A stretch of DNA of 21,072 bases, from assembly GCA_002412545.1 (NCBI GenBank), contig DHVG01000018.1, positions 1 to 21,072 on the forward strand, read 5' to 3'. Below are positions 1 through 7,598 of the stretch, piece by piece. The translations under genes were made by a program, and so were the position numbers. Position 1 is the first letter of the stretch. Every line of letters begins with the position of its first letter. The notes under the pieces were generated by a model. The model made no database searches and was not told where the DNA came from. It saw nothing but the letters and a program-made list of their open reading frames with translations. Source of the stretch: Elusimicrobia bacterium UBA5214 (GTDB taxonomy: Bacteria > Elusimicrobiota > UBA5214).

Positions 1-225
1 TCAGAGAAGAAATTTTTTGAGATTGTGCAAGCGGCACAGAATATTGCCAACCAGATTGAGAGTATAGCGGCGGCGGCAGAGGAGACCGCAGCATCAACTG
101 AGGAATCTTCAGCAGCAAGTGAAGAACAGGCTGCTGGTATTGAAGAATTGTCTGCTTCCGCACAAAATCTTTTACATACTGCCCAACAATTAGATGAATT
201 AGTCTCAAGATTTCACATCTCCTAA
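1..225 (+). CDS. Methyl-accepting chemotaxis protein, C-terminal end (partial)
   Basis: The frame is open from base 1 to the TAA at 223-225, so this is the 3' end of a gene whose start lies outside the window; the GTG at 25 is not a true start. The 74 visible residues are an Ala/Glu/Ser-rich helix with repeated EE.A.S.EE spacing, including ESIAAAAEETAAS and EEQAAGIEELS, and end in a LDELVSRF tail. This is the pattern of the last helix of the chemoreceptor signalling domain that runs back from the CheA/CheW-binding hairpin tip, and EE pairs here are typical methylation-site surroundings. The hairpin tip itself and any sensor or membrane part are not visible. It lies 46 bases before the MoxR gene in the same direction and has no evident functional link to it. 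Confidence 0.85.
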   Translation, partial: SEKKFFEIVQAAQNIANQIESIAAAAEETAASTEESSAASEEQAAGIEELSASAQNLLHTAQQLDELVSRFHIS

Positions 226-256
226 TGGAACTTTATCATTGTAAACGAAGATATGC

Positions 257-261
257 GGAGG
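257..261 (+). promoter_or_regulatory. Strong Shine-Dalgarno site of the MoxR gene
   Basis: GGAGG at 257-261 lies 10 bases before the ATG at 272, in a GCGGAGGAAA context. It is the clearest ribosome-binding site in the window and fixes the MoxR start. It contrasts with several later genes (2302, 14031, 16364, 19791) whose starts have no recognisable Shine-Dalgarno site. I see no convincing -10/-35 pair in the 46-base gap, so the operon promoter may lie further upstream or be of a type I cannot recognise. Confidence 0.7.
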
Positions 262-271
262 AAATTTTTTT

Positions 272-1285
272 ATGGATAAAGAGACAATCGTCTCACCAGA
301 AAAAAAGGATTTAGAATTAGTAAAAAAAATTATTCAAGCAAGAAAAACTATTTTAGAAGAATTACACAAAATTATTGTCGGTCAGGATGTAGTGATTGAG
401 CAACTTTTGATTAGTCTTTTTGCTCGTGGACATTCTATCGTTGTTGGTGTACCGGGTTTAGCAAAAACTTTATTAGTTTCTTCATTAGCCCAAATCCTTG
501 ATTTAGAATTTAAACGTATCCAGTTTACTCCTGATTTAATGCCTTCCGATGTTACCGGGACCGAAGTAATTGAAGAAAATGTTTCTACTGGTGAACGAAT
601 TTTTCGTTTTATAAAAGGTCCAATTTTTGCCAACATTGTTCTTGCTGATGAAATTAACCGCACACCACCGAAAACACAAGCCGCATTATTACAAGCGATG
701 CAAGAATATAAAGTTACTGTCGCTGGACAGACATATCCTTTACCTTTACCTTTCTTTGTTTTAGCGACACAAAACCCTATTGAACAAGAAGGAACATATC
801 CTTTACCGGAAGCACAACTTGACCGTTTCTTTTTTCAAGTAAATATTACTTATCCGGAGGAAAAAGAAGAAGAAAAAATTCTCGAACAAACCACTTCTTT
901 ATACCAACCAAATTTGAAAAAAGTGCTTAATGCAAATGATGTTCTTTCTTTACAAGAAATTGTGCGGAAAGTTCCGGTTTCTGATTATGTAAATGAGTAT
1001 ACGGTAAAACTTATTCGGGCGACACGTTCTGGTGATTCGGTAGCGCCGGAATTTATTCGTAAATATGTAACTTGGGGTGCTAGTCCACGTGCGGCACAAC
1101 ATTTACTTTTAGCTGGGAAAACTCGTGCTCTTCTTGTAGGTAAATATGCAGTATCAGTTGAAGATATAAATTTTCTTCTTGCCCCGGTGCTCAGGCACCG
1201 TTTAATTTTGAACTTTAATGCCGAAGCGGAAGGAATAACTACCGAAGAAATTATTCGTCGTCTTCTGGATACAGTCAAACCGTAA
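272..1285 (+). CDS. MoxR-family AAA+ ATPase
   Basis: A 337-residue cytoplasmic AAA+ ATPase of the MoxR family, whose members act as chaperone-like motors with VWA-domain partners to insert metals or mature and assemble target proteins. Visible motifs: Walker A GVPGLAKT (59-66), Walker B LADEINR (124-130), the MoxR signature ATQNPIEQEGTYPLPEAQLD with sensor 1 (165-184), an arginine-finger region DRF just after it, and sensor 2 GASPRA (269-274). The length is normal for the family. The start is fixed by GGAGG at 257-261. The stop is 2 bases before the DUF58 gene, and a BatA-like VWA gene follows, which is the standard MoxR-DUF58-VWA neighbourhood. What the complex acts on here cannot be read from the sequence; the downstream membrane glycosyltransferase-like proteins and the DUF4175 protein are candidates. 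Confidence 0.95.
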   Translation: MDKETIVSPEKKDLELVKKIIQARKTILEELHKIIVGQDVVIEQLLISLFARGHSIVVGVPGLAKTLLVSSLAQILDLEFKRIQFTPDLMPSDVTGTEVIEENVSTGERIFRFIKGPIFANIVLADEINRTPPKTQAALLQAMQEYKVTVAGQTYPLPLPFFVLATQNPIEQEGTYPLPEAQLDRFFFQVNITYPEEKEEEKILEQTTSLYQPNLKKVLNANDVLSLQEIVRKVPVSDYVNEYTVKLIRATRSGDSVAPEFIRKYVTWGASPRAAQHLLLAGKTRALLVGKYAVSVEDINFLLAPVLRHRLILNFNAEAEGITTEEIIRRLLDTVKP

Positions 1286-1287
1286 AA

Positions 1288-2193
1288 ATGCAAAATAATT
1301 TTATAGATGACCGGAAGAAATTATTTGATCCTTTAACTTTAGCTAAGATTGGTAATCTTTTTCTCCGGGCAAAAATCGTTGTTGAGGGTTTCATTTCTGG
1401 ATTACATCAAAGTCCATTTAAGGGTTGGAGTTTAGAATTTGCTCAACATCGGGAGTATACTTCGGGTGACGAACTGAAGTATCTTGATTGGCGGATTTAT
1501 GGACGAACTGACCGTTATTTTGTGAAACAATATGAAGAAGAAACAAACCTGAAAAGTTATTTAGTTTTGGATTGTTCTAATTCTATGGGTTATAAATCCG
1601 GTAGTTTAAGCAAATTTGATTACGGTTGTTCACTTGCTGCTTGTTTAGCCTATTTAATGCTTAAACAAAGTGATGCGGTGGGTCTAACCCTTTTTAATAA
1701 TAAAATAGAAACTTATCTCCCGGCGAGAAGTAACTGGGCACATCTTTCTTTAATCCTTAATAAATTAGAAACTGTTTATCCTTCCGGAGAGACAAAAATT
1801 TTTTCTAGTTTAAGTGATTTAGGAAAGTATATTCGTCGACGTGGGTTGATAATCTTAATTTCGGATTTGTTTGAAGAGTCAGCCGAGGTGGTAAAAATAT
1901 TAAAATATTTTCGTTATAAAAAGAACGAAGTGATTGTTTTTCATCTCCTTGACCCTTCAGAAAAAAAATTACCTGAAGGAGATGCGTATCTATTTGAAAA
2001 CTTAGAAAATAAAGAAAAAATTTCTGCTGAGCCGGGATTAATTCGTGAAGAGTATATTCAGCTAATGGATAATTTTATTGAGAATTATAAACTTAATTTC
2101 CGTAGAAGTGATATTGACTATTCTCTTTTTACTACTGATACATCTTTAGATTATGCTTTAGGCTCTTATTTGGCAAAACGGGCGAAACTATAA
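1288..2193 (+). CDS. DUF58 / VWA-like protein, MoxR partner
   Basis: A 301-residue protein of the DUF58 family. The DUF58 core is seen around residues 38-86: SGLHQSPFKGWSLEF, then R55, GD at 60-61, LDWR at 66-69 and a QYEEE tail. This is followed by a VWA-like fold with an intact MIDAS metal site, DCSNSM (95-100), and a second acidic strand end ISDLFEE (191-197). No signal peptide or membrane segment is evident, so it is probably cytoplasmic. DUF58 proteins are nearly always encoded beside MoxR and are thought to be its adaptor or substrate-recruiting partner. The gene begins 2 bases after the MoxR stop, so the two are likely translationally coupled. Confidence 0.92.
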   Translation: MQNNFIDDRKKLFDPLTLAKIGNLFLRAKIVVEGFISGLHQSPFKGWSLEFAQHREYTSGDELKYLDWRIYGRTDRYFVKQYEEETNLKSYLVLDCSNSMGYKSGSLSKFDYGCSLAACLAYLMLKQSDAVGLTLFNNKIETYLPARSNWAHLSLILNKLETVYPSGETKIFSSLSDLGKYIRRRGLIILISDLFEESAEVVKILKYFRYKKNEVIVFHLLDPSEKKLPEGDAYLFENLENKEKISAEPGLIREEYIQLMDNFIENYKLNFRRSDIDYSLFTTDTSLDYALGSYLAKRAKL

Positions 2194-2196
2194 AAA

Positions 2197-2296
2197 ACGA
2201 TTCAGACGAGATAAAATCTAAGATTCAAACTGATTTTATCTGTTTGCATCAGGTAGTTATCTGTCTGTATCGTTTTTATCTATCTCGTTTGCATCG
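2197..2296 (+). repeat. Intergenic array of ATCTGTTTGCATC-like words in both orientations
   Basis: The 108-base gap between the DUF58 and BatA-like genes is almost wholly repeat. Direct copies of a degenerate ATCTGTTTGCATCG word start at 2238, 2259 and 2282. Inverted copies lie at 2198-2212 and about 2219-2231. Bases 2197-2213 pair with the end of the array (ACGATNCANACGAGATA type, two mismatches in 17), and an inner perfect 10-base stem joins 2209-2218 to 2232-2241 with a 13-base loop. There is no T-run after either stem, so it is not a typical terminator. The word resembles the revcomp of the GATTAAACAGATGA string at 14021-14034, suggesting a dispersed family. Confidence 0.7.
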
Positions 2297-2301
2297 TCTC
2301 T

Positions 2302-4485
2302 ATGATGAATATTTCTTTTCTTAATCCTGCCTTTCTTTTTGCTTTACCTCTTGCAAGCGTTCCAATTATTATTCATCTTCTCACCAGAAAAAAGTATAAA
2401 ACTTATCCTTTCAGTGAAACAAAATTTATTCAAACTGCTTTAAAGAAAACAGTAAGAAGACATAAACTTCGCGAGTATTTGTTACTCTTTGTGCGGTGTT
2501 TGATTGTTCTTGTTTTGACTTTGCTTTTCTCTCGTCCAGTGGTTCATTCGGGACGGCTTTTTGATAAGCCAGAAGAATTGGGTAAGAGTTTATTTTTTCT
2601 TCTTGATAATTCTTATTCTTTAGGGTATTTTGAAGATGGACAACCAAGATTCAATTTAGTCAAAGAAGTAGGTGAAAATTTAATTAATAAACTTGACGAA
2701 TTTGATGAAATAGCAGTTGGTAGTTTTTCTAATCGTCTGAACATTCTTACGAAAAATTTTATCCAGGATAAAAAAACTTGTTTGGGAATAATTGACCAAA
2801 TTCCTTTATCTACTTATTCTACGGATTTATCGGTAGTATTAAAAGATGTTTATTTGGTATTAAAAAATACTAAAAAGAAAGAAAAAATAATTGTTTTAAT
2901 TAGTGATTTAGCAAAAAATGGTTGGCAAAATATTGGGAAAGATTATTTTGAAAAAATAAATTTTTATGACCCAGAGGTAAAAATAGTTCTTCTTGATGTA
3001 ACCAAAGAAATAAGTAAAAACTGTGCGATAGAAGAAATTTATCTCAGAGAAGTTGGTCCTTCTAAACCGACAATCGTTGAAACACAAGTAGCAAATTATG
3101 GGAAAGAAGAACTTAAAGAATTGCCAATCCGAATGTATTTAACTGAAAAAAAAGAAGAGAAAAAAGTTCTCAATGGATTTATAGAAATTTCTCCAGATGA
3201 AAAAAGAAGTAAACAATTTGTTTACAATTTTCCTAAAAATATGGAAGATTTTATCCCTGGATATATGGAATTAGAAAAAGATAATCTTTTTCTTGATAAT
3301 CGCCGTTATTTTGTTTATCCTCGGTGGGAAAAAGTAAAGATTCTTGCCCTTGATAGTTCTGGAGGTTTTTCTCCGACTGAAAGTGAACTTTACTATTTTC
3401 GTTTAAGTTTAAACCCTTATCATGAAGAAGGATTAATCTCGGTAGACATTACCCAAAATGGTGAGTGGATAAAAAAACTTACCCCCGCTTATTCGTTACT
3501 TGTTTTAGCTAACTGGGAAGATGTCTCTCAGGAAGAAAATGAGCGATTGAAATCTTACTTGAGAGATGGTGGTAATATTTTTCTCAGTTTAGGAGATAAA
3601 GTTGACCTTGAATTTTATAATCAAGATTTGGATTGGTTAATCCCCGCAGAATTAGTCAAAGTGAAAAGTGAAAAGGTAAAAATTAGTCATTTTGCTGCCG
3701 AACATCCAGCATTAAAAATTTTTTCTCAAGATACCGACCCGCTTCGCCGAGACACAAGCGAGGCGAGTTTTTCTACAATAATGTTTTCCACCTATTGTGT
3801 AGTTGAACCTAAACCAGCCAGCAAAATTTTGCTTAGACTTACTGATGGTAACCCTCTTCTCTTGGAGAGTCAACCCTACCCTGGTCAGAACGGGAAAGTT
3901 TTTCTTTACACTTCTACACTTAATCGGAAATGGAACAATTTCCCGGCTAAACCTCTTTATCCAACTCTTTTTCAAGAATTGGTTCGTTATTTAACAAGAA
4001 AAGAAGAAAAAATACTTTCCTTTAATTCCGGTGAAGATATTCTTATACCATTCCCGGAAAAACTTGAAGAATTCAAAATTCATAATTGGGGTGATAATTC
4101 CAAACCGGTAGAACTAATCTGGAAAGAAGAAAAAGAATTTAGAGGGTATAAAATCAAAGATAGTTTAGAACCAGGTTTTTATCCTTTTTCTTATCAAATA
4201 AAAGGGAAAAAAGATAACGGTTTTCTTTTGGTTAATTTTGATTCAGCAAACGGTGAATCTAATCTTAGGCAAGTTGACTACTCCGAGATTAAAAATCTTT
4301 TTTTTCGTAGTCCGGTTACTTATATTTCGGTGAAAGAAAAATATCCGGAAAAATTTGTCCAATTCTTAAAAGGTAAAGAGATTTCCCAAAATTTAGTTAT
4401 CCTTACTTTCTTGTTTTTGGTTGCAGAAGGGATTCTTGCAAATCGTTCTTTATTTGGAAAAAAGAAAACAGATGAAAAACAGTAA
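2302..4485 (+). CDS. BatA-like membrane VWA protein
   Basis: A 727-residue inner-membrane protein. The N-terminus matches the BatA (aerotolerance regulator) N-terminal domain: NPAFLFALPLASVPIIIHLL at about 8-27 as a first membrane segment, then a basic linker (KKTVRRHKLREY) and a second segment near 58-77. A VWA domain follows with MIDAS DNSYS (102-106) and LISDLAKNGW near residue 200. The middle is a beta-sandwich-like region. The region near 345-500, with SLLVLANWEDVS and a GGNIFLSLG strand, looks like the glutamine-amidotransferase-like fold common in these proteins. A last membrane helix lies at about 697-716. No Shine-Dalgarno site precedes the start, and ATG codons at 2302 and 2305 are both possible. 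An in-frame GC-rich hairpin sits at codons 480-488. In family terms, the VWA domain is a likely MoxR partner. Confidence 0.88.
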   Translation: MMNISFLNPAFLFALPLASVPIIIHLLTRKKYKTYPFSETKFIQTALKKTVRRHKLREYLLLFVRCLIVLVLTLLFSRPVVHSGRLFDKPEELGKSLFFLLDNSYSLGYFEDGQPRFNLVKEVGENLINKLDEFDEIAVGSFSNRLNILTKNFIQDKKTCLGIIDQIPLSTYSTDLSVVLKDVYLVLKNTKKKEKIIVLISDLAKNGWQNIGKDYFEKINFYDPEVKIVLLDVTKEISKNCAIEEIYLREVGPSKPTIVETQVANYGKEELKELPIRMYLTEKKEEKKVLNGFIEISPDEKRSKQFVYNFPKNMEDFIPGYMELEKDNLFLDNRRYFVYPRWEKVKILALDSSGGFSPTESELYYFRLSLNPYHEEGLISVDITQNGEWIKKLTPAYSLLVLANWEDVSQEENERLKSYLRDGGNIFLSLGDKVDLEFYNQDLDWLIPAELVKVKSEKVKISHFAAEHPALKIFSQDTDPLRRDTSEASFSTIMFSTYCVVEPKPASKILLRLTDGNPLLLESQPYPGQNGKVFLYTSTLNRKWNNFPAKPLYPTLFQELVRYLTRKEEKILSFNSGEDILIPFPEKLEEFKIHNWGDNSKPVELIWKEEKEFRGYKIKDSLEPGFYPFSYQIKGKKDNGFLLVNFDSANGESNLRQVDYSEIKNLFFRSPVTYISVKEKYPEKFVQFLKGKEISQNLVILTFLFLVAEGILANRSLFGKKKTDEKQ
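3740..3765 (+). repeat. In-frame GC-rich hairpin inside the BatA-like gene
   Basis: CGCTTCGC at 3740-3747 pairs with GCGAGGCG at 3758-3765 (8 pairs, one of them G-T) around a 10-base loop. The GC content is far above the surrounding gene. It encodes PLRRDTSEAS, a hydrophilic stretch with no resemblance to its flanks, starting at residue 480. It looks like a small palindromic element inserted in frame, comparable to the other palindromes at 13012 and 15507. Confidence 0.5.
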
Positions 4486-6730
4486 TATAAGAAATAGAAA
4501 TAATAGAGCAAGCAATCTGTTTATTTACAGCATATTTTTTGTTTTGGTAATAATCTTTTTCTGGAAATCAGTGACTTTGCAGGGGATATTCATTACCGGT
4601 GACTTGGCGGCGAGTGATATTATGGAACAGAACTATCCGATGCGCAATTTTCTTGGACAGTCGTTGAAAAATGGCTTTTTCCCTCTATGGAATCCTTACA
4701 TTTTTTGTGGTTTTCCATCTTTTGCTGAAGGACAAGGTGGTTTTTTTTATCCTTTAAATTTACTTCTTTTTTATCTTTTACCTGCTTGGGTAGCTTATAA
4801 TTATAGTGTAATTTTGACCTTTTTTTTAGCCGGAATATTTACTTTTTTTTATGCTCGGTTAATCAAATTAAGCAAATCTGCTTGTCTACTTGCGGGAATT
4901 ATTTTTATGTTTTCTGGCTTTTTTGTTACTCGTTTGAAACATATAAATATGATTAATGCTGCTTGCTGGTTACCTTTAATGTTTTTTTTGATTGAGAAAT
5001 ATTTCCGAACCGAAAACATTTATTACGCAATATTTACAGGTATCATCTGGGCAATACAAATCCTTGCCGGGCATTTTGAAATTGCTTACTACTCAATCCT
5101 TGGAATAGGTTTATATTTTTTGTTTAAACTTTATTTAGTTTATAGAACACAGAAAAATATTCTTTTGATTCTCAAAAAGGTTATTATTTTTCTTTTTATT
5201 GGCCTAATTGGGTTAGGCTTATCTGCAATTCAACTGTTTCCCAGTTATGAATATTCAAAATATTCAATTCGTACCAAAGGATTAAGTTACGAAGAAGCAA
5301 CAATGTGGACATTCTATCCCGGTGACCTGGTTAATTTCCTCATGCCGTATTATTATGGTGACCCGGCTAAGGCAACCTATGATGGGAAGAGAGGTATCTT
5401 CTGGGAAAATTGTGTTTATGTCGGTCTGCTACCATTATTTTTAGCATTTGTGTCTTTATTTTTACTCTTCAAGAAGTATAAACTGCTTAAAAATAAACCA
5501 GCAACTTTAGTAACTCTATCATCAGGAATGCGACAATACATTATTTTCTTTAGTTGTCTCGCTCTTCTTTCGTTATTGACAGTAATGAAAAGGTCTTTTT
5601 TCTTATTTAGAATTTTTTGGTTTCTTCTTCCTGGTTTTAAATTTTTTAGATTTCAACAACGTCTCTTATTGTTTACCGAATTTTCTTTAGCCCTATTAGC
5701 GGCTATTGGTTTTGAGTTTATTATTCAAAAATTGAGAAAAGGGGAAAAGGAAGTTTTCAGAAATATTGTGTTTTTAGTAATCGTCGTTGACCTGTTTATT
5801 TTTGGTATTAGACATAATCCTACGGTTAGTCTAGGAGAATGGTTTTCCAAACCGGAAACGGTAAATTTTTTGGAAAAGGATAAAGGCCAATACCGAATTT
5901 ACAGTTTGGGACATTTTTATACTTGGCCACTTGCTTATCGTTTAGCTCAAGGATGGAAAGGAGATTTAACACCATATTTTGGTCATCGGAAAGTATTGCC
6001 AGAAAATTTTAATATGGTTTACAATATTTTTAGTGCTGGGGGATATACCTCTTTATTCTTAAGAAGGTTCAGTCAGGTAGAAAACATTATCTGGAAGAAT
6101 ACGTCATTAACTCAGGATGGTAATGCGTTTTTAGCTCCACAGGCAATTAGAATATTAAGTTTGCTTAATGTGAAGTATATCCCTACTCTCTGGAAGTTGA
6201 ACAGTGACCTTCTAGAAATGAAGATGGAGACTGAATTTTATCCGATGATGCCAAAAATAAAAATCTATGAGAATAAACAATTTATGCCTAGAGTATTTCT
6301 CGTTTCTCAATGCAAATCGGTAAGTTCAGAAAAAGAAATCCTATCAAAGTTGAATGACCCGAATTTTGATTTAGAGAAAAATGTAATCGTTGAAGAAGAA
6401 GTTAGTCATGGGTCGTTATCTATTGAGGGGTCTAATCTGGAGATAATTCACTATTCACCACAGGAAATTAGGATTAAAGTTCGTCTAAATGAAAATGGAT
6501 TTTTGGTACTCAGTGATACTGATTATCCCGGCTGGGAAGTTTTTATCAATGAGAAAGAAGGAAAAATTTTAACTGCAAATTATGTGATGCGTGCGGTAGC
6601 CTTAACCAAAGGAATACATGAAGTGAGATTTATTTACAAGCCGTTATCCTTTAAAAGAGGATTGATGGTCAGTTTTATCACTTTGAGTATAACTATTCTT
6701 TTTATTTTTAGACCTTTGGTAAAAAAATGA
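4472..6730 (+). CDS. YfhO-family multi-pass membrane protein (GT-C-like glycosyltransferase)
   Basis: A 752-residue polytopic membrane protein. ATG 4472 is chosen because it follows a purine-rich GGAAAAAAG and overlaps the previous stop by only 14 bases; an in-frame ATG at 4421 would overlap by 65. The first periplasmic loop has the YfhO-family pattern GDLAASDIMEQNYPMR (43-58; D44 and D49 are candidate catalytic acids), then PLWNPYIFCGFPSFAE and a long series of membrane helices. The C-terminal soluble domain carries LVLSDTDYPGWEVFI and ANYVMRAVALTKGIHEVRF, as is usual in YfhO proteins. A final membrane segment ends the protein. Bacillus YfhO is linked to lipoteichoic acid glycosylation; the acceptor here is unknown. 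It is followed by an ATGA overlap with the DUF4159 gene. Confidence 0.9.
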   Translation: MKNSNIRNRNNRASNLFIYSIFFVLVIIFFWKSVTLQGIFITGDLAASDIMEQNYPMRNFLGQSLKNGFFPLWNPYIFCGFPSFAEGQGGFFYPLNLLLFYLLPAWVAYNYSVILTFFLAGIFTFFYARLIKLSKSACLLAGIIFMFSGFFVTRLKHINMINAACWLPLMFFLIEKYFRTENIYYAIFTGIIWAIQILAGHFEIAYYSILGIGLYFLFKLYLVYRTQKNILLILKKVIIFLFIGLIGLGLSAIQLFPSYEYSKYSIRTKGLSYEEATMWTFYPGDLVNFLMPYYYGDPAKATYDGKRGIFWENCVYVGLLPLFLAFVSLFLLFKKYKLLKNKPATLVTLSSGMRQYIIFFSCLALLSLLTVMKRSFFLFRIFWFLLPGFKFFRFQQRLLLFTEFSLALLAAIGFEFIIQKLRKGEKEVFRNIVFLVIVVDLFIFGIRHNPTVSLGEWFSKPETVNFLEKDKGQYRIYSLGHFYTWPLAYRLAQGWKGDLTPYFGHRKVLPENFNMVYNIFSAGGYTSLFLRRFSQVENIIWKNTSLTQDGNAFLAPQAIRILSLLNVKYIPTLWKLNSDLLEMKMETEFYPMMPKIKIYENKQFMPRVFLVSQCKSVSSEKEILSKLNDPNFDLEKNVIVEEEVSHGSLSIEGSNLEIIHYSPQEIRIKVRLNENGFLVLSDTDYPGWEVFINEKEGKILTANYVMRAVALTKGIHEVRFIYKPLSFKRGLMVSFITLSITILFIFRPLVKK

Positions 6731-7488
6731 AAAAAATTGTTTTTCTGCTTTCTGTTTTTTGTTTTTTGCTGAGTGTTTCCTGTCTGCTGACTACCGTTTC
6801 TTTTACTCAACAAGGTGACCGTTTCGTTTTTACGCAATTGAAATACCAAGGAAACTGGGACCCTTACCCGGAAGTGAGCCGAGAAATACTAAATTTCCTT
6901 CGTCTGACGACGAGTATAAAAGTATTACCCGAACGGCGAGTAGTTACTTTAGATGATGAATTACTTTTTTCTTCACCGTTTTTAATCGTTCTTGGGCAGG
7001 AATTTTTCCCGGTTCTAAAAGGAAAAGAAGTGGAAACTCTGAATCGTTATCTTAAAGGAGGGGGAATAATTTTTGTTGATGATTGTTCTGGAGAAAAAAG
7101 GAGTGGTTTTGATAAGGCAATCCGGCGTGAATTTAACCGCATTTTGCCCAATGGTGAATGGATAAAATTACCTAAAGAAGAACATCCGGTATTTCGTTCG
7201 TTTTATCTTTTGCGTACTATTGGTGGCAGACGAATCGTAAACAATTATTTAGAGGGAATAAATCTTCCCGGACGGACCGCAGTAATCTATTCGCAGAATG
7301 ACCTTTTTGCTACCTGGGTTAAAGACCGTTTAGGAAATTACTTATATTCCTGTTCACCCGCTGGTGAAACACAGAGATTAGAAGCAATCAAACTTACGGC
7401 AAATATTTTTATTTACGCCCTTACCGGAACTTATAAAACTGATTATATCCATCAACCTTTCATTAAGGAAAAGATGCATCGCCGTTGA
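6727..7488 (+). CDS. Exported DUF4159 protein
   Basis: A 253-residue protein with a signal peptide (KK, then a hydrophobic stretch at about 4-25) and then the DUF4159 domain: FTQLKYQGNWDPYPEVSREI at about 34-54, LDDELLFSSPFLIVLG, RYLKGGGIIFVDDCSG (about 109-124), and LPNGEWIKLPKEEHPVFRSFY. The fold is related to glutamine amidotransferases but lacks an obvious catalytic Cys nucleophile. DUF4159 genes are commonly found with MoxR/DUF58/VWA genes, often as a domain of the same family as the one in the next gene. The start codon overlaps the YfhO stop (ATGA). The signal peptide is coded by degenerate 7-base words (6742-6769), giving FLLSVFC-FLLSVSC, a 7-residue periodicity. The molecular role is unknown. 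Confidence 0.88.
   Translation: MKKIVFLLSVFCFLLSVSCLLTTVSFTQQGDRFVFTQLKYQGNWDPYPEVSREILNFLRLTTSIKVLPERRVVTLDDELLFSSPFLIVLGQEFFPVLKGKEVETLNRYLKGGGIIFVDDCSGEKRSGFDKAIRREFNRILPNGEWIKLPKEEHPVFRSFYLLRTIGGRRIVNNYLEGINLPGRTAVIYSQNDLFATWVKDRLGNYLYSCSPAGETQRLEAIKLTANIFIYALTGTYKTDYIHQPFIKEKMHRR
6742..6769 (+). repeat. Heptamer array coding a signal peptide
   Basis: Four consecutive 7-base words, tttctgc, tttctgt, tttttgt, tttttgc (6742-6769), followed by weaker copies to about 6790. They code the hydrophobic core of the DUF4159 signal peptide and give the repeated peptides FLLSVFC and FLLSVSC. A 7-base word read in triplets necessarily gives a 7-residue period, which is what is seen. A low-complexity T-rich signal sequence arising by chance is the alternative. 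Confidence 0.5.
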
Positions 7489-7491
7489 CGG

Positions 7492-7551
7492 AGTTAGTGG
7501 CTAGTTAAATAAATAATTGAGTAGATAAGTGGTTAAGTGGATAAGTGATTA
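7492..7551 (+). repeat. Intergenic octamer array (GATAAGTG / GTTAAGTG)
   Basis: In the 110-base gap between the DUF4159 and VWA genes, 8-base words run in register: agttagtg, gctagtta, aataaata, attgagta, gataagtg, gttaagtg, gataagtg. Read on the - strand the best copies are CACTTATC and CACTTAAC, the same kind of word found on the + strand inside the DUF2723 genes (12506-12540). The same family therefore occurs in both orientations and both in and between genes. Confidence 0.65.
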
Positions 7552-7553
7552 GG

Positions 7554-7585
7554 CTTGCCCACCGAAGCTTTAGCAAAGGTGGGTG
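7554..7585 (+). repeat. REP-like palindrome
   Basis: CCCACC at 7558-7563 pairs with GGTGGG at 7578-7583 around GAAGCTTTAGCAAA. The shape, a GC-rich outer stem round an AGCTTTAGC core, recalls short extragenic palindromes found in many copies in candidate-phylum genomes (from memory, not searched). It directly follows the octamer array. No T-run follows, so it is not a standard terminator. Confidence 0.55.
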
Positions 7586-7588
7586 ATT

Positions 7589-7592
7589 GAGG
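7589..7592 (+). promoter_or_regulatory. Shine-Dalgarno site of the membrane VWA gene
   Basis: GAGG at 7589-7592 lies 6 bases before ATG 7599 and supports that start, in contrast to the neighbouring genes whose starts abut repeats with no such site. Confidence 0.55.
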
Positions 7593-7598
7593 TAAAAA

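Noticed and set aside
226..271. Operon promoter before MoxR
   Set aside because: AT-rich hexamers exist, but no -10/-35 pair with proper spacing stands out from background.
382..663. Reverse-strand ORF of 93 residues
   Set aside because: It lies wholly opposite the MoxR catalytic region, has no family signature and no start signal; a codon shadow.
1185..1200. CGGTGC-TCAG-GCACCG hairpin
   Set aside because: It codes the conserved APVLRHR segment of MoxR proteins, so it is explained by codon choice and not treated as an inserted element.
4421..4471. Upstream ATG extension of the YfhO gene
   Set aside because: It would overlap the BatA-like gene by 65 bases and adds residues without family similarity; ATG 4472 has a purine-rich site before it.
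7554..7585. Rho-independent terminator
   Set aside because: The palindrome is not followed by a T-run, and the next gene follows with a Shine-Dalgarno site in the same direction.
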